The position numbers were made by a program, and so were the translations under genes. A DNA stretch of 64,000 nucleotides from Dawidia soli (GTDB lineage: Bacteria > Bacteroidota > Bacteroidia > Cytophagales > Cyclobacteriaceae): assembly GCF_018598185.1 (NCBI RefSeq), contig NZ_JAHESC010000024.1, positions 56,573 to 120,572 on the forward strand, written 5' to 3'. The notes beneath the pieces were generated by a model, which was not told the origin of the DNA, did no database searches, and worked only from the letters and a program-made list of their open reading frames with translations. This document shows, in pieces, positions 51,604 to 61,844 of this stretch. The first letter of the stretch is position 1; each line of letters begins with the position of its first letter.

Positions 51604-54504
51604 CTATAGAAGCATAAAAAGAGAATATTCTTCAACCTTTACATAATTTTTAGTAAACTTGTTTAAATCTGATCGTGAAAGTAGTTGGAGTTTCTTTAAT
51701 TCCAATCCAATATCAAAGTTGCAAGCTTTCCGACAGCATCTACTGAGGTATTCCGTCCAGTAAAATGGATCATTCATCTGTACATTTATTCGTGAATTCA
51801 CTGTCGATATTGCATTGTAAAAAATATGTTCCTCATAATCGTTCCGCGCAATTCGTTGAATCTCATCTATAGCAGAGGCTACAAGTGCATCTACATTATT
51901 AGGCGACGCCTCGAAGTTAATATCAAAAATTGCCTCGTCCATTTTAAGAGAAGTTCTCAAATTCGATAGTACAGAGTAAACACCTCTTTCTCGTTCTCGC
52001 AGTCTATTGAATAGTAGGGATTTTATAATCTCATTGAGCACTTGTATTTTAACTGTTGCTGCTGCGTCCTCCTTTCGCGTACAACGGAATAAAATTCTAA
52101 CATGAACATTGCCTATGGAGTCCCCCATGATTGTGGCTCTTAAGTTCTTCAGTGGGGAGAGATGGCCTAAAACGCTAGCAGAATCTTTAGGTAGGAGGTG
52201 TGTTCGTTGTGGCCGCGGCACATCGCCGCCAACAATCGCTCCTAGGTAATGGTTTGATATTTCAGCCATTCTTTTTTGATCAAAATATCCAGCAAGTATG
52301 AATGTGTATTCACCAGGTTCCGAAAACAATTCCCTGTATATCCGATAGGATCTTTCATAGTTTATTTGATTCAATTGCTCTCGAGTGAATCCATTGTCTT
52401 CTATTCCGATAGTATGTGCTATCGAATCCTCAAAACGCAAAATATGATTCTGCTCACGTAAGTCAGTTCGCTCTCTATCTCTTAACCACGCATTAAATGC
52501 TAATGAGTCCTTTCTTGGCTGCGAAAAAAGTAAATAAACGAGATTTAGAAGACTCTCAACGTTACTCAGAGAAGCGCCACCTTTTATGCCAGATTCATCA
52601 TTTGTTACGTAAGGTGATGCGCCCAGTATTAATCCTGCTTCATTATTAAGGCGCTTCCACTGCATGTACTCGACAGAGTTCAGCGTGCTAACACCCATAT
52701 TTGATTGTATAGCAGCAGCTGCACGTGCTGATTGATAGTCGGCCACACCATAGCTCGACGCTCCAATCGCTCTGAAGCAGTGTAAAGCTACATCGACCCC
52801 ATCGCCCTCCTTTGTTTTACGAGGCGGGCCTAAACATTTAAGTAGCACTTTCGCGCCGTTTGCGAGCACTAGTTCGGTAGTATTTGGTTCAAATGAAGGT
52901 TTGATCGAATAGTCCGGCGCCTCCCGATTTGCCAAAGGATTTGGTAGCATCATAAACTTGACATTAGTTAGAGGAAGTATAGATTCATTTTCCGTTCCCT
53001 CTAACCATGTAAATGCTTCCGCTTTCGTTGGTAAAGGCTTCGTGATTCCAGGTGGAGTTGATATGTGCATATCAACATTGGCCCCTGACGTCAGCCAATC
53101 ACGAAAAGTATCAATAACGTCGTCAGAAGAAACTTGTTTTGCCAATTCCTCATAACCGTGGCTAGTATTGACCGGAAGAAAACTACCATTCATCCGATAA
53201 GTTCGTATTGAAGCCAACAACGCAGAAGATGTTCGCAAATCCGATAATCGCTGGTGAATCACTAGGCGTTTTGCGCGTTCCATCTCGCTGTCTGAAAATC
53301 CCCAGCGCACGATACGCCGCATCTCATCGCCAATAAATCTTAACGCCCACTCAACATCTTCCACCCCAGAGGCATGAAATCTTGTTTCAATGGCATCGAT
53401 TCCGGCAGATTCAACGATTGCCCGCCTCTCGACTATTGTAGAGATATCGTGAAAAGGCAATTCAAAGCGTTGCGCAAGAATTTCAAATCTATTTTTAACG
53501 AGACAGTTAAACAAATCGTCCTGTACCTTGGCCTTTAGTTCAGAAACAGTAGAAGGATATTTAATGTTTAATTCCGCTATTTTTGTCCTGTAAATACTAA
53601 CCGCAATATCTCTTGAGTTCGGATCTTTGGTAACGATATAACGATGATCCATTCCACTTAAGCGAGAAATCTTATCTTTTCTGTTAGGCTCGCCTAACTG
53701 ATTAAAGTCCTTTAAATCACCAAAAATGCGCTCGATCTGCTTTTTAAGAACGGACACGTTTACGTCCCCCACAACAACAAGCATTTGCCGCCGTGGCCGG
53801 TACCATCGTCTGTAGAATTTCTGAATTTGCCTATTAGTAACCCGTTGTATATTGTCAATTTCAGATTCTTTAACGTTCTTATTCTCTGCGTTTTGACCAA
53901 GAAGTTGATATCGCGTTTCGTACATTGTCGAAAACCATTCACTGTTACCTCTGGTTAGTTCATTAAGAACAACAGCTTTTTCCTCGCGTACATCATTATC
54001 CAGAAATCTCTGTCCACCCGCTTGATCACGAAGAGCTAACAGAGACGTCTTCAGTATTACTGAATCATTTGATGGAATCGCTATTTGATAGTATGTCTTA
54101 TCGCCGGTAGTTGCGTTAAAATCTCTCCCCAATTCAAGACCAAGACGTTGAAGACAATCTCGGATCCCATTTGGAAAGTGGATTGTGCCACGCAATCCTA
54201 AATGTTCTATAAAATGTGAAATACCAATTTCATTCGGCGCTTCATCAGAATATCCGACCTGTACTACTAAGGCCATAAACGTTTTATTCGGAGGCAGGTC
54301 ATTTTGCAAAATGGAATATGAAAATCCATTAGCCAATTCCCCGTACACTACATTTTCATCCCTTGGCAAGCTATCAGAAAGGTGTATGGACGATTGACCA
54401 AATGATAATATCGTGAGGCAAGTTAGCGCTCCGGTAAGGACACGTTTTGACAGACTTCGAGATATATGAAATAGGCACATAGAACAATTAGACTGTTTCT
54501 TCAT
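51604..54504 (-). CDS. M16 (pitrilysin/insulinase) zinc metallopeptidase
   Basis: 966 aa. A signal region lies near residues 20-37. The inverted zinc motif is HFIEH (97-101) followed by the downstream Glu in EEKAVVLNEL. Two M16 repeats make up the protein: the first to about residue 480 and an inactive second half, the usual clam-shell. M16 enzymes degrade short peptides inside a closed chamber. It is the last gene of the SusC-SusD group, 129 bases after SusD, so it probably cuts what the pair brings in, or trims a peptide before export. Confidence 0.93.
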   Translation of the reverse strand: MKKQSNCSMCLFHISRSLSKRVLTGALTCLTILSFGQSSIHLSDSLPRDENVVYGELANGFSYSILQNDLPPNKTFMALVVQVGYSDEAPNEIGISHFIEHLGLRGTIHFPNGIRDCLQRLGLELGRDFNATTGDKTYYQIAIPSNDSVILKTSLLALRDQAGGQRFLDNDVREEKAVVLNELTRGNSEWFSTMYETRYQLLGQNAENKNVKESEIDNIQRVTNRQIQKFYRRWYRPRRQMLVVVGDVNVSVLKKQIERIFGDLKDFNQLGEPNRKDKISRLSGMDHRYIVTKDPNSRDIAVSIYRTKIAELNIKYPSTVSELKAKVQDDLFNCLVKNRFEILAQRFELPFHDISTIVERRAIVESAGIDAIETRFHASGVEDVEWALRFIGDEMRRIVRWGFSDSEMERAKRLVIHQRLSDLRTSSALLASIRTYRMNGSFLPVNTSHGYEELAKQVSSDDVIDTFRDWLTSGANVDMHISTPPGITKPLPTKAEAFTWLEGTENESILPLTNVKFMMLPNPLANREAPDYSIKPSFEPNTTELVLANGAKVLLKCLGPPRKTKEGDGVDVALHCFRAIGASSYGVADYQSARAAAAIQSNMGVSTLNSVEYMQWKRLNNEAGLILGASPYVTNDESGIKGGASLSNVESLLNLVYLLFSQPRKDSLAFNAWLRDRERTDLREQNHILRFEDSIAHTIGIEDNGFTREQLNQINYERSYRIYRELFSEPGEYTFILAGYFDQKRMAEISNHYLGAIVGGDVPRPQRTHLLPKDSASVLGHLSPLKNLRATIMGDSIGNVHVRILFRCTRKEDAAATVKIQVLNEIIKSLLFNRLRERERGVYSVLSNLRTSLKMDEAIFDINFEASPNNVDALVASAIDEIQRIARNDYEEHIFYNAISTVNSRINVQMNDPFYWTEYLSRCCRKACNFDIGLELKKLQLLSRSDLNKFTKNYVKVEEYSLFMLL

Positions 54505-54633
54505 AGAATGTTCTGAGGGATGGCAATGTGTGCTCGCAGTAACAAACTACATATGTAAATATTTGTGACAATAATCCAACCTTGCACTGTCGGTACAATA
54601 GTAAGAATACTAAACTATTTAAGATATAAAACA

Positions 54634-56055
54634 TCAATAACCAGCATTCTGAGGTTCCAAATTCTTATTATTGAACAACTCAGCTTGAGGAATCGGGTAT
54701 AGGGAATCGTACGCAGAGAATCCAGTTTTAATTGCGCTTAACACATTAACCGCGATACCCCAACGTTTTAGGTCGAACCATCGATGTCCCCATTCAACCA
54801 TAAGTTCTATTTTTCTTTCATGAATAATCTGCTTAAAGAGATGATCACTATCAATTGTAGGATCGGTATTATGTATTAAAGGTAACTTCGCCCTGAATCT
54901 TATCGAATCGATATCTAAAATAGCTGACTCAAGTTTATTTTGCTTGAGACGAGCCTCAGACCGAATTAAATATATTTCAGCCAATCGAATAACCATCGAA
55001 TATTCATCAGTTGGAGTGACGAGGTCAAACTTCTTGTATTTGAAAGGTAGGTAAATGTCCTTCCCACCTGACGCTGTTGATGTAATCCACGTATTTTGTC
55101 GGCAGTCGTTCTCCTCATAACTTAGCACCATCTCATCTTTGAGAACATTAAATAGTGGCCCCTGCACTTTGCTAAAAATATAACCTTCATTTGTATTGAA
55201 TGCATTGTCCGCCGGCTTAAGCTGCCAAATGGCTTCCAAACTACCTTGAAGAAATACCTTGTTGGGATCATCTAATAAGGAGTATAAATCAGTTCTTGCG
55301 ATCACTTTAGATGCCTTATCTTCAGCTCTTGCCCAGTCACCTGTATAAAGATAGACTCGTGATAATAGTGCTGATGCGGCGAGGCTATTTGGACGTACTC
55401 TTCCAGGCGATACGTAATCCATTGACAGAAGGTTCTCTGCGGACAGTAAATCAGTTTTAATTTGATCGTACACTTCCGAAGGCAATGCTCTGCTAAGACC
55501 ACGATTGATAGTGTAGTTTGTGGAAGTAACAAGAGGTACATCGCCAAAAGTGTTTACCAAATAGAAAAAACAGAATGCACGAATAAACAGAGCTTCACCA
55601 GATAATTGCTTCTTTTGTGAAGAATTTAGTCCCGAGGATGAATCCAACCCTTCCAACATTGCATTTGCCTCATAAATTGTTTTGTACATTGAGGTCCAAA
55701 GACTCAGCAAATACATATTATTCGGATCAATGTCATTTCGTTCATACTGGATGTAAAGCGGATCATCATGTGCGTTGTTTTTAAGCTCATCTGCAGACAA
55801 CCCAGCGAGAGTCACAATTCCCAATCTGCCACCGCCTGCAAATCCGCCATCTCGATAAAGATCCAGATAAATTCCTGCCAGCGCTGCGTTCGCCGTTGCT
55901 TCGTCAGAAAATACGAATTTGTCGGTTATTTTGGAGTTGGGAACGTCTACATCAAGGAAATTGTCGCATGACGAAATCGCCAACGCTATAAGAAGCACAG
56001 AAAATGATGAGCGTGTCGTTATATAAAAAACGCTTCGGGTTTCACTAGAAAACAT
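54634..56055 (-). CDS. SusD/RagB-family outer-membrane lipoprotein
   Basis: 473 aa. Lipoprotein signal with Cys30 (LIALAISSC), then the SusD N-terminus DNFLDVDVPNSKITDKFVFS with the DEATANAALAGIY stretch. TPR-like helices follow, and the C-terminal RagB part ends in DSLYPIPQAELFNNKNLEPQ, a very typical SusD end. It caps the SusC barrel and binds the substrate. A FISUMP lipoprotein gene is inserted between it and SusC. Confidence 0.95.
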   Translation of the reverse strand: MFSSETRSVFYITTRSSFSVLLIALAISSCDNFLDVDVPNSKITDKFVFSDEATANAALAGIYLDLYRDGGFAGGGRLGIVTLAGLSADELKNNAHDDPLYIQYERNDIDPNNMYLLSLWTSMYKTIYEANAMLEGLDSSSGLNSSQKKQLSGEALFIRAFCFFYLVNTFGDVPLVTSTNYTINRGLSRALPSEVYDQIKTDLLSAENLLSMDYVSPGRVRPNSLAASALLSRVYLYTGDWARAEDKASKVIARTDLYSLLDDPNKVFLQGSLEAIWQLKPADNAFNTNEGYIFSKVQGPLFNVLKDEMVLSYEENDCRQNTWITSTASGGKDIYLPFKYKKFDLVTPTDEYSMVIRLAEIYLIRSEARLKQNKLESAILDIDSIRFRAKLPLIHNTDPTIDSDHLFKQIIHERKIELMVEWGHRWFDLKRWGIAVNVLSAIKTGFSAYDSLYPIPQAELFNNKNLEPQNAGY

Positions 56056-56124
56056 GGTCTTTGTATCGTTTTAAAGTGCGATGGCAACAGAACACGCTAT
56101 TCCCATCGCACGGTTATTAAAAAA

Positions 56125-57456
56125 TCAATCCTTTATGCATCGACAGGCTATGCCGTTCGCCCGGTTTGTCATAGAGTTGTAGAATGCATCACTAAACCTG
56201 ACCTGAAATGAGTATTTATTCCCGCCCGACTCGGATACTGTGGAAGTCCAATAATATGACTGAGTGCTTGACGTATAAATGCCACCATCTTCGACGCTTC
56301 TATATCCAGTGTAGGTTAGTTTTAATTTATCAAATCCGTCGGCAAGAGATGTAATCGCCTCAGCATCCCATTCATCCTTTGTCGGTATCCGCCAGCCGGT
56401 TGGGCATGGATTATTTATACCTTCCACACCCTGCCACAAATTGTCATCTTGCGTCACTAACCAATCTCCCGCGCTTCCAAATTCAGAATCAATAATGAAT
56501 TTACTGTCGGGGGGTACAACATCAGTGGATTTTGTGGTGGTGGTACCGCTCCCCACTGTGACATTCGCATCGGCGGGCCCGGTACGTGTTACTATCTGAT
56601 GACCATCCGCAAGTCGGCCCCATTGGAAATAGTGCCCATATGCCTGATAGTCGTCGAGCGTCTGTGCCGATCTAGTTGCCCCAAGATTTCGATCAAGCCA
56701 TTTTCTTTGCGTTGTATTGCTGATAATTATCCCATATGTAACGGAAACTCCATTATAATTGAATGTTACGTTCTCCGCACCGACTGCTGTCGAATATTCG
56801 GATTTTGTTTCATTCCCAGCCGTTGTTCCGGTAGCTGCCATTGGTGTGACTGAGAATCTTAGAAATTTTCCTATCTGTTCATCTTCAATTATTAGTGTTT
56901 TAGATGTCGCACCGGCAATCGCTGTTTCGCCTACACCATTTGCATCATTAGCCGCATACCACTGAAATAGAGACGTTCCTTCGGGATCATTTTCAGAATC
57001 GGTATACTTGTATTTAGCCGTCACAGTGCTATTTATTTCAAGTGAACCCTCAATAGAGAGCTCGGTCACCATCGGTGCCGCATTCTCGGTTATAATATCA
57101 ATTACCTCACCATATCCAGTACCTACATCGTTAATTGCATAAGCGCGAACGTGGTATGTCGTTGCCGAGGTAAGACCTTGCAAGGTAACACTAAAATTTT
57201 CACTTACGGACATACTCTTCAACACGTTGTCTGCCGTTGTTGGTTGTGATACATTACTACTGTAAACAAAGCCAGTTTCAATCACAGTGGAGTTCCCAGT
57301 ACTTGTTATGCTACCTGAAACAATCGCCGTCGTCGGAGTAACATCAGTTGACGATGATGTCACCACAATTGGCACAGATTTCGGCTTCTCCTCGTCGTCA
57401 CAAGAGAAATTGAAGGCTACAATTGGGAGGAAAAGATAAAATAGTCTTGTCTTCAT
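56125..57456 (-). CDS. FISUMP-domain lipoprotein with fibronectin-like domain
   Basis: 443 aa. Signal with Cys19 (VAFNFSC). Residues about 28-125 are fibronectin-III-like (VTPTTAIVSGSITSTGNSTV, ATTYHVRAYAINDVG). About 130-225 is a second beta domain. Residues 240-443 are a Fibrobacter-type paralogous (FISUMP) domain: RKWLDRNLGATRSAQTLDDY, GHYFQWGR, NPCPTGWRIPTKDEWDAE, YWTSTVSESGGNKYSFQVRF, IACRCIKD. FISUMP proteins are secreted or surface-bound; function not firmly known. Its place between SusC and SusD suggests an extra surface-binding subunit. Confidence 0.9.
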   Translation of the reverse strand: MKTRLFYLFLPIVAFNFSCDDEEKPKSVPIVVTSSSTDVTPTTAIVSGSITSTGNSTVIETGFVYSSNVSQPTTADNVLKSMSVSENFSVTLQGLTSATTYHVRAYAINDVGTGYGEVIDIITENAAPMVTELSIEGSLEINSTVTAKYKYTDSENDPEGTSLFQWYAANDANGVGETAIAGATSKTLIIEDEQIGKFLRFSVTPMAATGTTAGNETKSEYSTAVGAENVTFNYNGVSVTYGIIISNTTQRKWLDRNLGATRSAQTLDDYQAYGHYFQWGRLADGHQIVTRTGPADANVTVGSGTTTTKSTDVVPPDSKFIIDSEFGSAGDWLVTQDDNLWQGVEGINNPCPTGWRIPTKDEWDAEAITSLADGFDKLKLTYTGYRSVEDGGIYTSSTQSYYWTSTVSESGGNKYSFQVRFSDAFYNSMTNRANGIACRCIKD

Positions 57457-57492
57457 AGTGTATATTTATATGTTTTAATATCCATAACCACG

Positions 57493-60400
57493 TCACAATG
57501 TAATTTGCAATCCTATAGTTAACATTCGTAATGGAGGTAATGTATTACCCGTCTCAGGATCAAGTCCATCATAAGGGGTAATTGCAAACAGATTCTGCCC
57601 TTGGACAAACACTTTTGCAGCGATCAAGTGAACTGCTTTAATTAGTTGACCCGGCAGTTCATAGCCGAGAGATAGGGTCTTTAACCGTATGAAAGATGCT
57701 GCAGTAACATTATGATCACTTTGTACGAAGTCCAGAAAACGCTTGTAGCTATTTTCAGACGCGTTAATCGTCGAGTAGCGCTGAACATCGGTTTGGTCAC
57801 CAGATTGTTGCCAACGTTGAAGAACGTAAGATGGTTGGTTAACTCCGGCCCTACCCGGCATATCAGACAGCAATCGAGCCAGATTCTGATGTGAAAATTG
57901 TAGCAGAAATGATAACTCAAATTCCTTGTACCGGATAGTGTTACTGATGCCTCCAAAATACTTCATCCTAGGTTGAAGGTTAACCGGTGACTTGTCAGTT
58001 TCATTTATTAATCCATCATTATTCGTATCCTCAAAATCGTAAAGCCCAGAATCCGGATTTATTCCAATAAAGTGATAAACAGATTTGACGTAGAGTGGCG
58101 CACCAACCTTATAAATCTCAGCATATGGTGAGTTTTCAATGCCATCAAATTTTACAAGTTTGTTGTTTGGAAGCGAAATATTTGCGGAAGCCCTCCATGA
58201 CCAGTCTTCAAACTGCATGAGATCCGCTCTAACTGACACTTCCCATCCTGAATTATCAATAGTTGCATTGAAGTTTGTCAATACCGACGGGAATCCGGTT
58301 ATTACAGAGAGCGGATAATTAACAAGTTGGTTAGAGGAACGATTGCGGTACCAATTTACCTCCAGCCCAAGTCGGTCATCGAACAATCCGAGTTCGATTG
58401 CCGCTTCTAACTTTTCTGTTACTTCCCATTTAAAATTTCGGTTCAATAAAGAAGATGGTTGAAGTCCCCTAACCCCTTGATAAGACTGCGGATAGACTTC
58501 GTATAAGCTATAGTAAGCATAGTCGCCAATTTGATCACTCCCAGTAACCCCAAAGCTTGTTCTGATTTTTCCAAAGTTTATAAATGGAATAGAATTTTTC
58601 ATAAATTCCTCGTCTGAGAATATCCATCCTATGCCGAGTGCTCCAAAATTCCCGAATCTGTTTCCTGGGCCAAACCGTGACGACCCGTCTCTCCTTCCAG
58701 TAAGATTGAGCAGATACTTTCCTGAGAGGACATAACCTATTCGTGAATATATTGACATATACCTATAGTCGGTAACTTCATCTCTACTCGATTCAATAAG
58801 ACCTGCCCCTTTAAGGGATCCAAGCAGTGCGTCTGACGTGTATTGAGAACCAGCTACAATATTGTAATCTGACGTGCTGGATTGCCACGTGGCGCCAGCT
58901 AGAACATTAATTTCATGCTCTTTGATTGTCTTTGTGAAGTTAATTTTCGGTTCAATGATCCATGAGCTTCTTTTGTTCGTATTGAATGTCACAGTACCGG
59001 ACGTGACGGCAGTTTCCGGTGATGCCGCCGACTTTGGATACATTGTAAATTCGTCACTATTTAAGTTAGTGTAGCCGACATTGCCTGAAACATGCAATTG
59101 TGGAATAATTTCATACGCAAGAGTGGCATTAGTTACTAGATTATTAGTGACTACCTTTTGCCTATTTAGCGTGAATGACATTGGATTAATCCATGTACTT
59201 CTCGATGTCCCGCCTAAATCGTGAACTTCCCAGTTTAAAGTACCATCGTCATTATAAAGTCGGGGTGCAAATGGTGGCAAGGTAAGTGCTGCATTAACTA
59301 TTCCACCGGTGTCATTGAAAAGATTTGAGTTGTCAATTCCATAATTTGCGGTCATTGATGCTTTAAACTTATCGTTATCTGATACGTGATTTAGACTAAC
59401 GTTTCCTGTAACTCGATGGTAACCAAAGTTGCCAGGAAAAATCAGAGTCTCCTTGTGATACCCGCCACCAAAACGAAATGATGTATTGGTTGCCCCTGCT
59501 GAAATACTCGCCTGCGCGTCGGTAACATTTGCAGTACCTCCCAAAAGTACCTTTTGCCAATTTGTGTGCCTAGTGGTATCCCAGTATTTGAGATCATAGT
59601 CGTATTGATCAGCTATAAGACGATCGTTGGTAAGTGCCTCCCGACGCATTGACAGGTACTCATGAGTGCCAAGAAGCTGTATTCTTCTTGAAATCGCACC
59701 AATACCAGAATAGGCGCTCAAGTCGATATTGGCTTTATCGTTTGGCTTCGGATTTTTTGTTGTTATAATGACGACGCCATTAGCACCACGAGACCCATAA
59801 ATTGCGGTCGCATCACCATCTTTGAGTATTTCAATACTTGCTATGTTAGCAGGGTTAATGGTACTTATGGGATCAAAGCCAGTAGAAGTATAGGAGTTAG
59901 TATAACTGCTTATGGGGGCGGAATTAACGGGAACACCATCTATAACGTAAAGAGGATAATTTCCATTAGTTTCATTCGTTCCACTTCTTAAACTATTAGT
60001 TCCCCGTATACGAATAGTAGGAGCCACACCGGGCATGCCGCCCTGTGGCGTTATTTCAAGTCCCGCCACACGACCTTGCAAGGCCATAAGCGGATTGGTG
60101 ACCGGCTGTCTTTCTATTTCCTTCGATGTCACTTTAACAATGCTTCCAGTGGATTTCGCTTTTGTGTCCGTCCAGTATCCCGTACTTCTGACCTCAACTT
60201 CCGCCAGAGACATAACGTCCTCATAAAGTGTGATATTAAACTCGGTCTGTGTGTTAATATTTAGTTCTTGCGATTTAAATCCTATAAAAGAAAAGACAAT
60301 GACATTGCTCCCGAAGGGTACATCAATGGAGTAGTACCCATCCGCACCGGTGGTTGTCCCTATGGTAGTACCTTTTACGATAACATTTACGCCGGGCAAA

Positions 60401-60870
60401 GGGTCGCCTTTAATATCCACCACTTTGCCATTGATCCTGACTAAATCTCGAAAGTATGCATTCGACTTACCACTTTCAGCCATTACTGAGACCGCATCAC
60501 CATGTCTTTTTATAATGATATTTAATCCGGACTCAGAATAAACTATAGATTTACCAATGAACAGTGTATTTAAAACATCTGCTACTGTTCGGCGTCCACC
60601 TGTAATAGACACATCTTGATATTCATCAATTACTTCCGGGGCATAAACAAATAAAAAATTTGTTTGTTCCTCTATTTTTGTAAACAGATCTTTCAACGAG
60701 ATGTGTTGTTCGTCGATATTGACAAAAGTATGCTCAGCAGTCTGTCCATGTGCCGACTTTGCAGTTATCACTTGTAATGAAGTAATTGCAAGGAAAACCA
60801 GATTCACCAAGGAAACACGCATAATAAAATAAAGCCTTGCAAGCCCTTTATGTGTAAAGTTCTGCTTCAT
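57493..60870 (-). CDS. SusC/RagA-family TonB-dependent transporter
   Basis: 1125 aa from the ATG at 60870 (an ATG 22 codons earlier has no signal character). Signal/membrane region about 15-38, then an STN domain (LKDLFTKIEEQTNFLFVYAP), a carboxypeptidase-regulatory-like domain (GKVVDIKGDPLPGVNVIVKG), the plug (QGRVAGLEITPQGGMPGVAP ... DGDATAIYGSRGANGVVIIT) and a full barrel. STN domains usually signal to FecR/sigma pairs, but none is nearby. It heads the minus-strand operon. Glycan or peptide uptake is the general role; the M16 partner favours a peptide. Confidence 0.95.
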   Translation of the reverse strand: MKQNFTHKGLARLYFIMRVSLVNLVFLAITSLQVITAKSAHGQTAEHTFVNIDEQHISLKDLFTKIEEQTNFLFVYAPEVIDEYQDVSITGGRRTVADVLNTLFIGKSIVYSESGLNIIIKRHGDAVSVMAESGKSNAYFRDLVRINGKVVDIKGDPLPGVNVIVKGTTIGTTTGADGYYSIDVPFGSNVIVFSFIGFKSQELNINTQTEFNITLYEDVMSLAEVEVRSTGYWTDTKAKSTGSIVKVTSKEIERQPVTNPLMALQGRVAGLEITPQGGMPGVAPTIRIRGTNSLRSGTNETNGNYPLYVIDGVPVNSAPISSYTNSYTSTGFDPISTINPANIASIEILKDGDATAIYGSRGANGVVIITTKNPKPNDKANIDLSAYSGIGAISRRIQLLGTHEYLSMRREALTNDRLIADQYDYDLKYWDTTRHTNWQKVLLGGTANVTDAQASISAGATNTSFRFGGGYHKETLIFPGNFGYHRVTGNVSLNHVSDNDKFKASMTANYGIDNSNLFNDTGGIVNAALTLPPFAPRLYNDDGTLNWEVHDLGGTSRSTWINPMSFTLNRQKVVTNNLVTNATLAYEIIPQLHVSGNVGYTNLNSDEFTMYPKSAASPETAVTSGTVTFNTNKRSSWIIEPKINFTKTIKEHEINVLAGATWQSSTSDYNIVAGSQYTSDALLGSLKGAGLIESSRDEVTDYRYMSIYSRIGYVLSGKYLLNLTGRRDGSSRFGPGNRFGNFGALGIGWIFSDEEFMKNSIPFINFGKIRTSFGVTGSDQIGDYAYYSLYEVYPQSYQGVRGLQPSSLLNRNFKWEVTEKLEAAIELGLFDDRLGLEVNWYRNRSSNQLVNYPLSVITGFPSVLTNFNATIDNSGWEVSVRADLMQFEDWSWRASANISLPNNKLVKFDGIENSPYAEIYKVGAPLYVKSVYHFIGINPDSGLYDFEDTNNDGLINETDKSPVNLQPRMKYFGGISNTIRYKEFELSFLLQFSHQNLARLLSDMPGRAGVNQPSYVLQRWQQSGDQTDVQRYSTINASENSYKRFLDFVQSDHNVTAASFIRLKTLSLGYELPGQLIKAVHLIAAKVFVQGQNLFAITPYDGLDPETGNTLPPLRMLTIGLQITL

Positions 60871-61507
60871 AGAGGTTGGATAGATTGTTAATTTATTGAG
60901 CGGTACTGCAACACCGCTTCTTTCAAAAAAATGCAACTCAGTGGCCAGATGAATCAGCCATCGTTACCGGTAGGCGGGGGAATGTCAAGGCAAACAAAAG
61001 CAGGAGACAAAGTAGAATTGTCCATAGGTATAGGATTAGGGTTCGATACTAAAACAGGTAGGCACAACGGTGTGACCGGCTACCGCCTGTCAGGACCGTG
61101 TGTAAAGGTTTTATGGATCTGGCCGGCACTTGGCGCGGCCGCGGTTAGGGGGTGTCTTTCGGGGAAGCGGCGGGTGACGGCAGTCACGCAAAGCATTTTC
61201 CAACTACACATACAATCAGAATTTAAGACGCTTATCTGGAATCAGTTTAAAATTTAGCGTAGCATTTTGTCGCTTCGACGAAATATTAACGCAGTAAACT
61301 TTACTTATAAGAGTCAAATCGACCTTTCGGGTATAAGGATTCGGTAACGTTTTGTTAAACAAAATTTCACAATCGGCGTAGTAACCGGAATTTCATAGGG
61401 GAAAACCACGGTCAGAATACATGCAAACGATTGATGGCAATGCCAAAGGATCTATCTCAGCAGCAAGTGTATCGCGGCGGGACCGGCCTGAGATCGAGGA
61501 TCCGGGG
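60871..61507. other. Upstream region of the SusC operon, no gene seen
   Basis: A GCGGT/ACCGC hairpin (60900-60917) lies in the likely leader of the SusC gene. The stretch 60931-61257 is open on the plus strand but reads as low-quality protein. A palindrome TTTTGTTTAAACAAAA-like sequence lies near 61352-61366. Base composition changes from AT-rich to GC-rich here. Confidence 0.45.
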
Positions 61508-61735
61508 CTAAGAGGCGGGGCTTGTCTTCCCCAGAAAGGTGGCCAGGCGGCTTCTTTCGCGGGCCAGCATTTGCTGGAGCGCTTCATGTTGACGTAACAA
61601 AGCCTGGTGCTCTTGCTGCAGGGCGGCAAACCGTTGGGCCTGCGCCTGGTTGTCGGAAACAATGATCTGCTTCTGGTGGAGCAGCTCGTCGCTGCGGTGC
61701 CCTGCTTTTACTATTTTCTGCTGCAAGTTGCCCAT
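61508..61735 (-). CDS. Small coiled-coil protein
   Basis: 75 aa. Residues 12-62 are a continuous Gln/Leu-rich heptad pattern (ALQQEHQALLRQHEALQQML). No signal or membrane helix. Family unknown. It is divergent from the TonB-C gene. Confidence 0.55.
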   Translation of the reverse strand: MGNLQQKIVKAGHRSDELLHQKQIIVSDNQAQAQRFAALQQEHQALLRQHEALQQMLARERSRLATFLGKTSPAS

Positions 61736-61844
61736 ATAGAAACTGCCTTAAAAAAATGTGCCTGCGCGGCCTCCGGACGCTCCCGATGGCTATCGGGACC
61801 GCGCCCCTTTGTTCTTTGGCTATCGGAGGCTAATTTACACGGTT

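Noticed and set aside
60931..61257. 108-codon plus-strand frame before the SusC operon
   Set aside because: No signal, no motif, irregular composition, overlaps the SusC leader; I could not support it as a gene.
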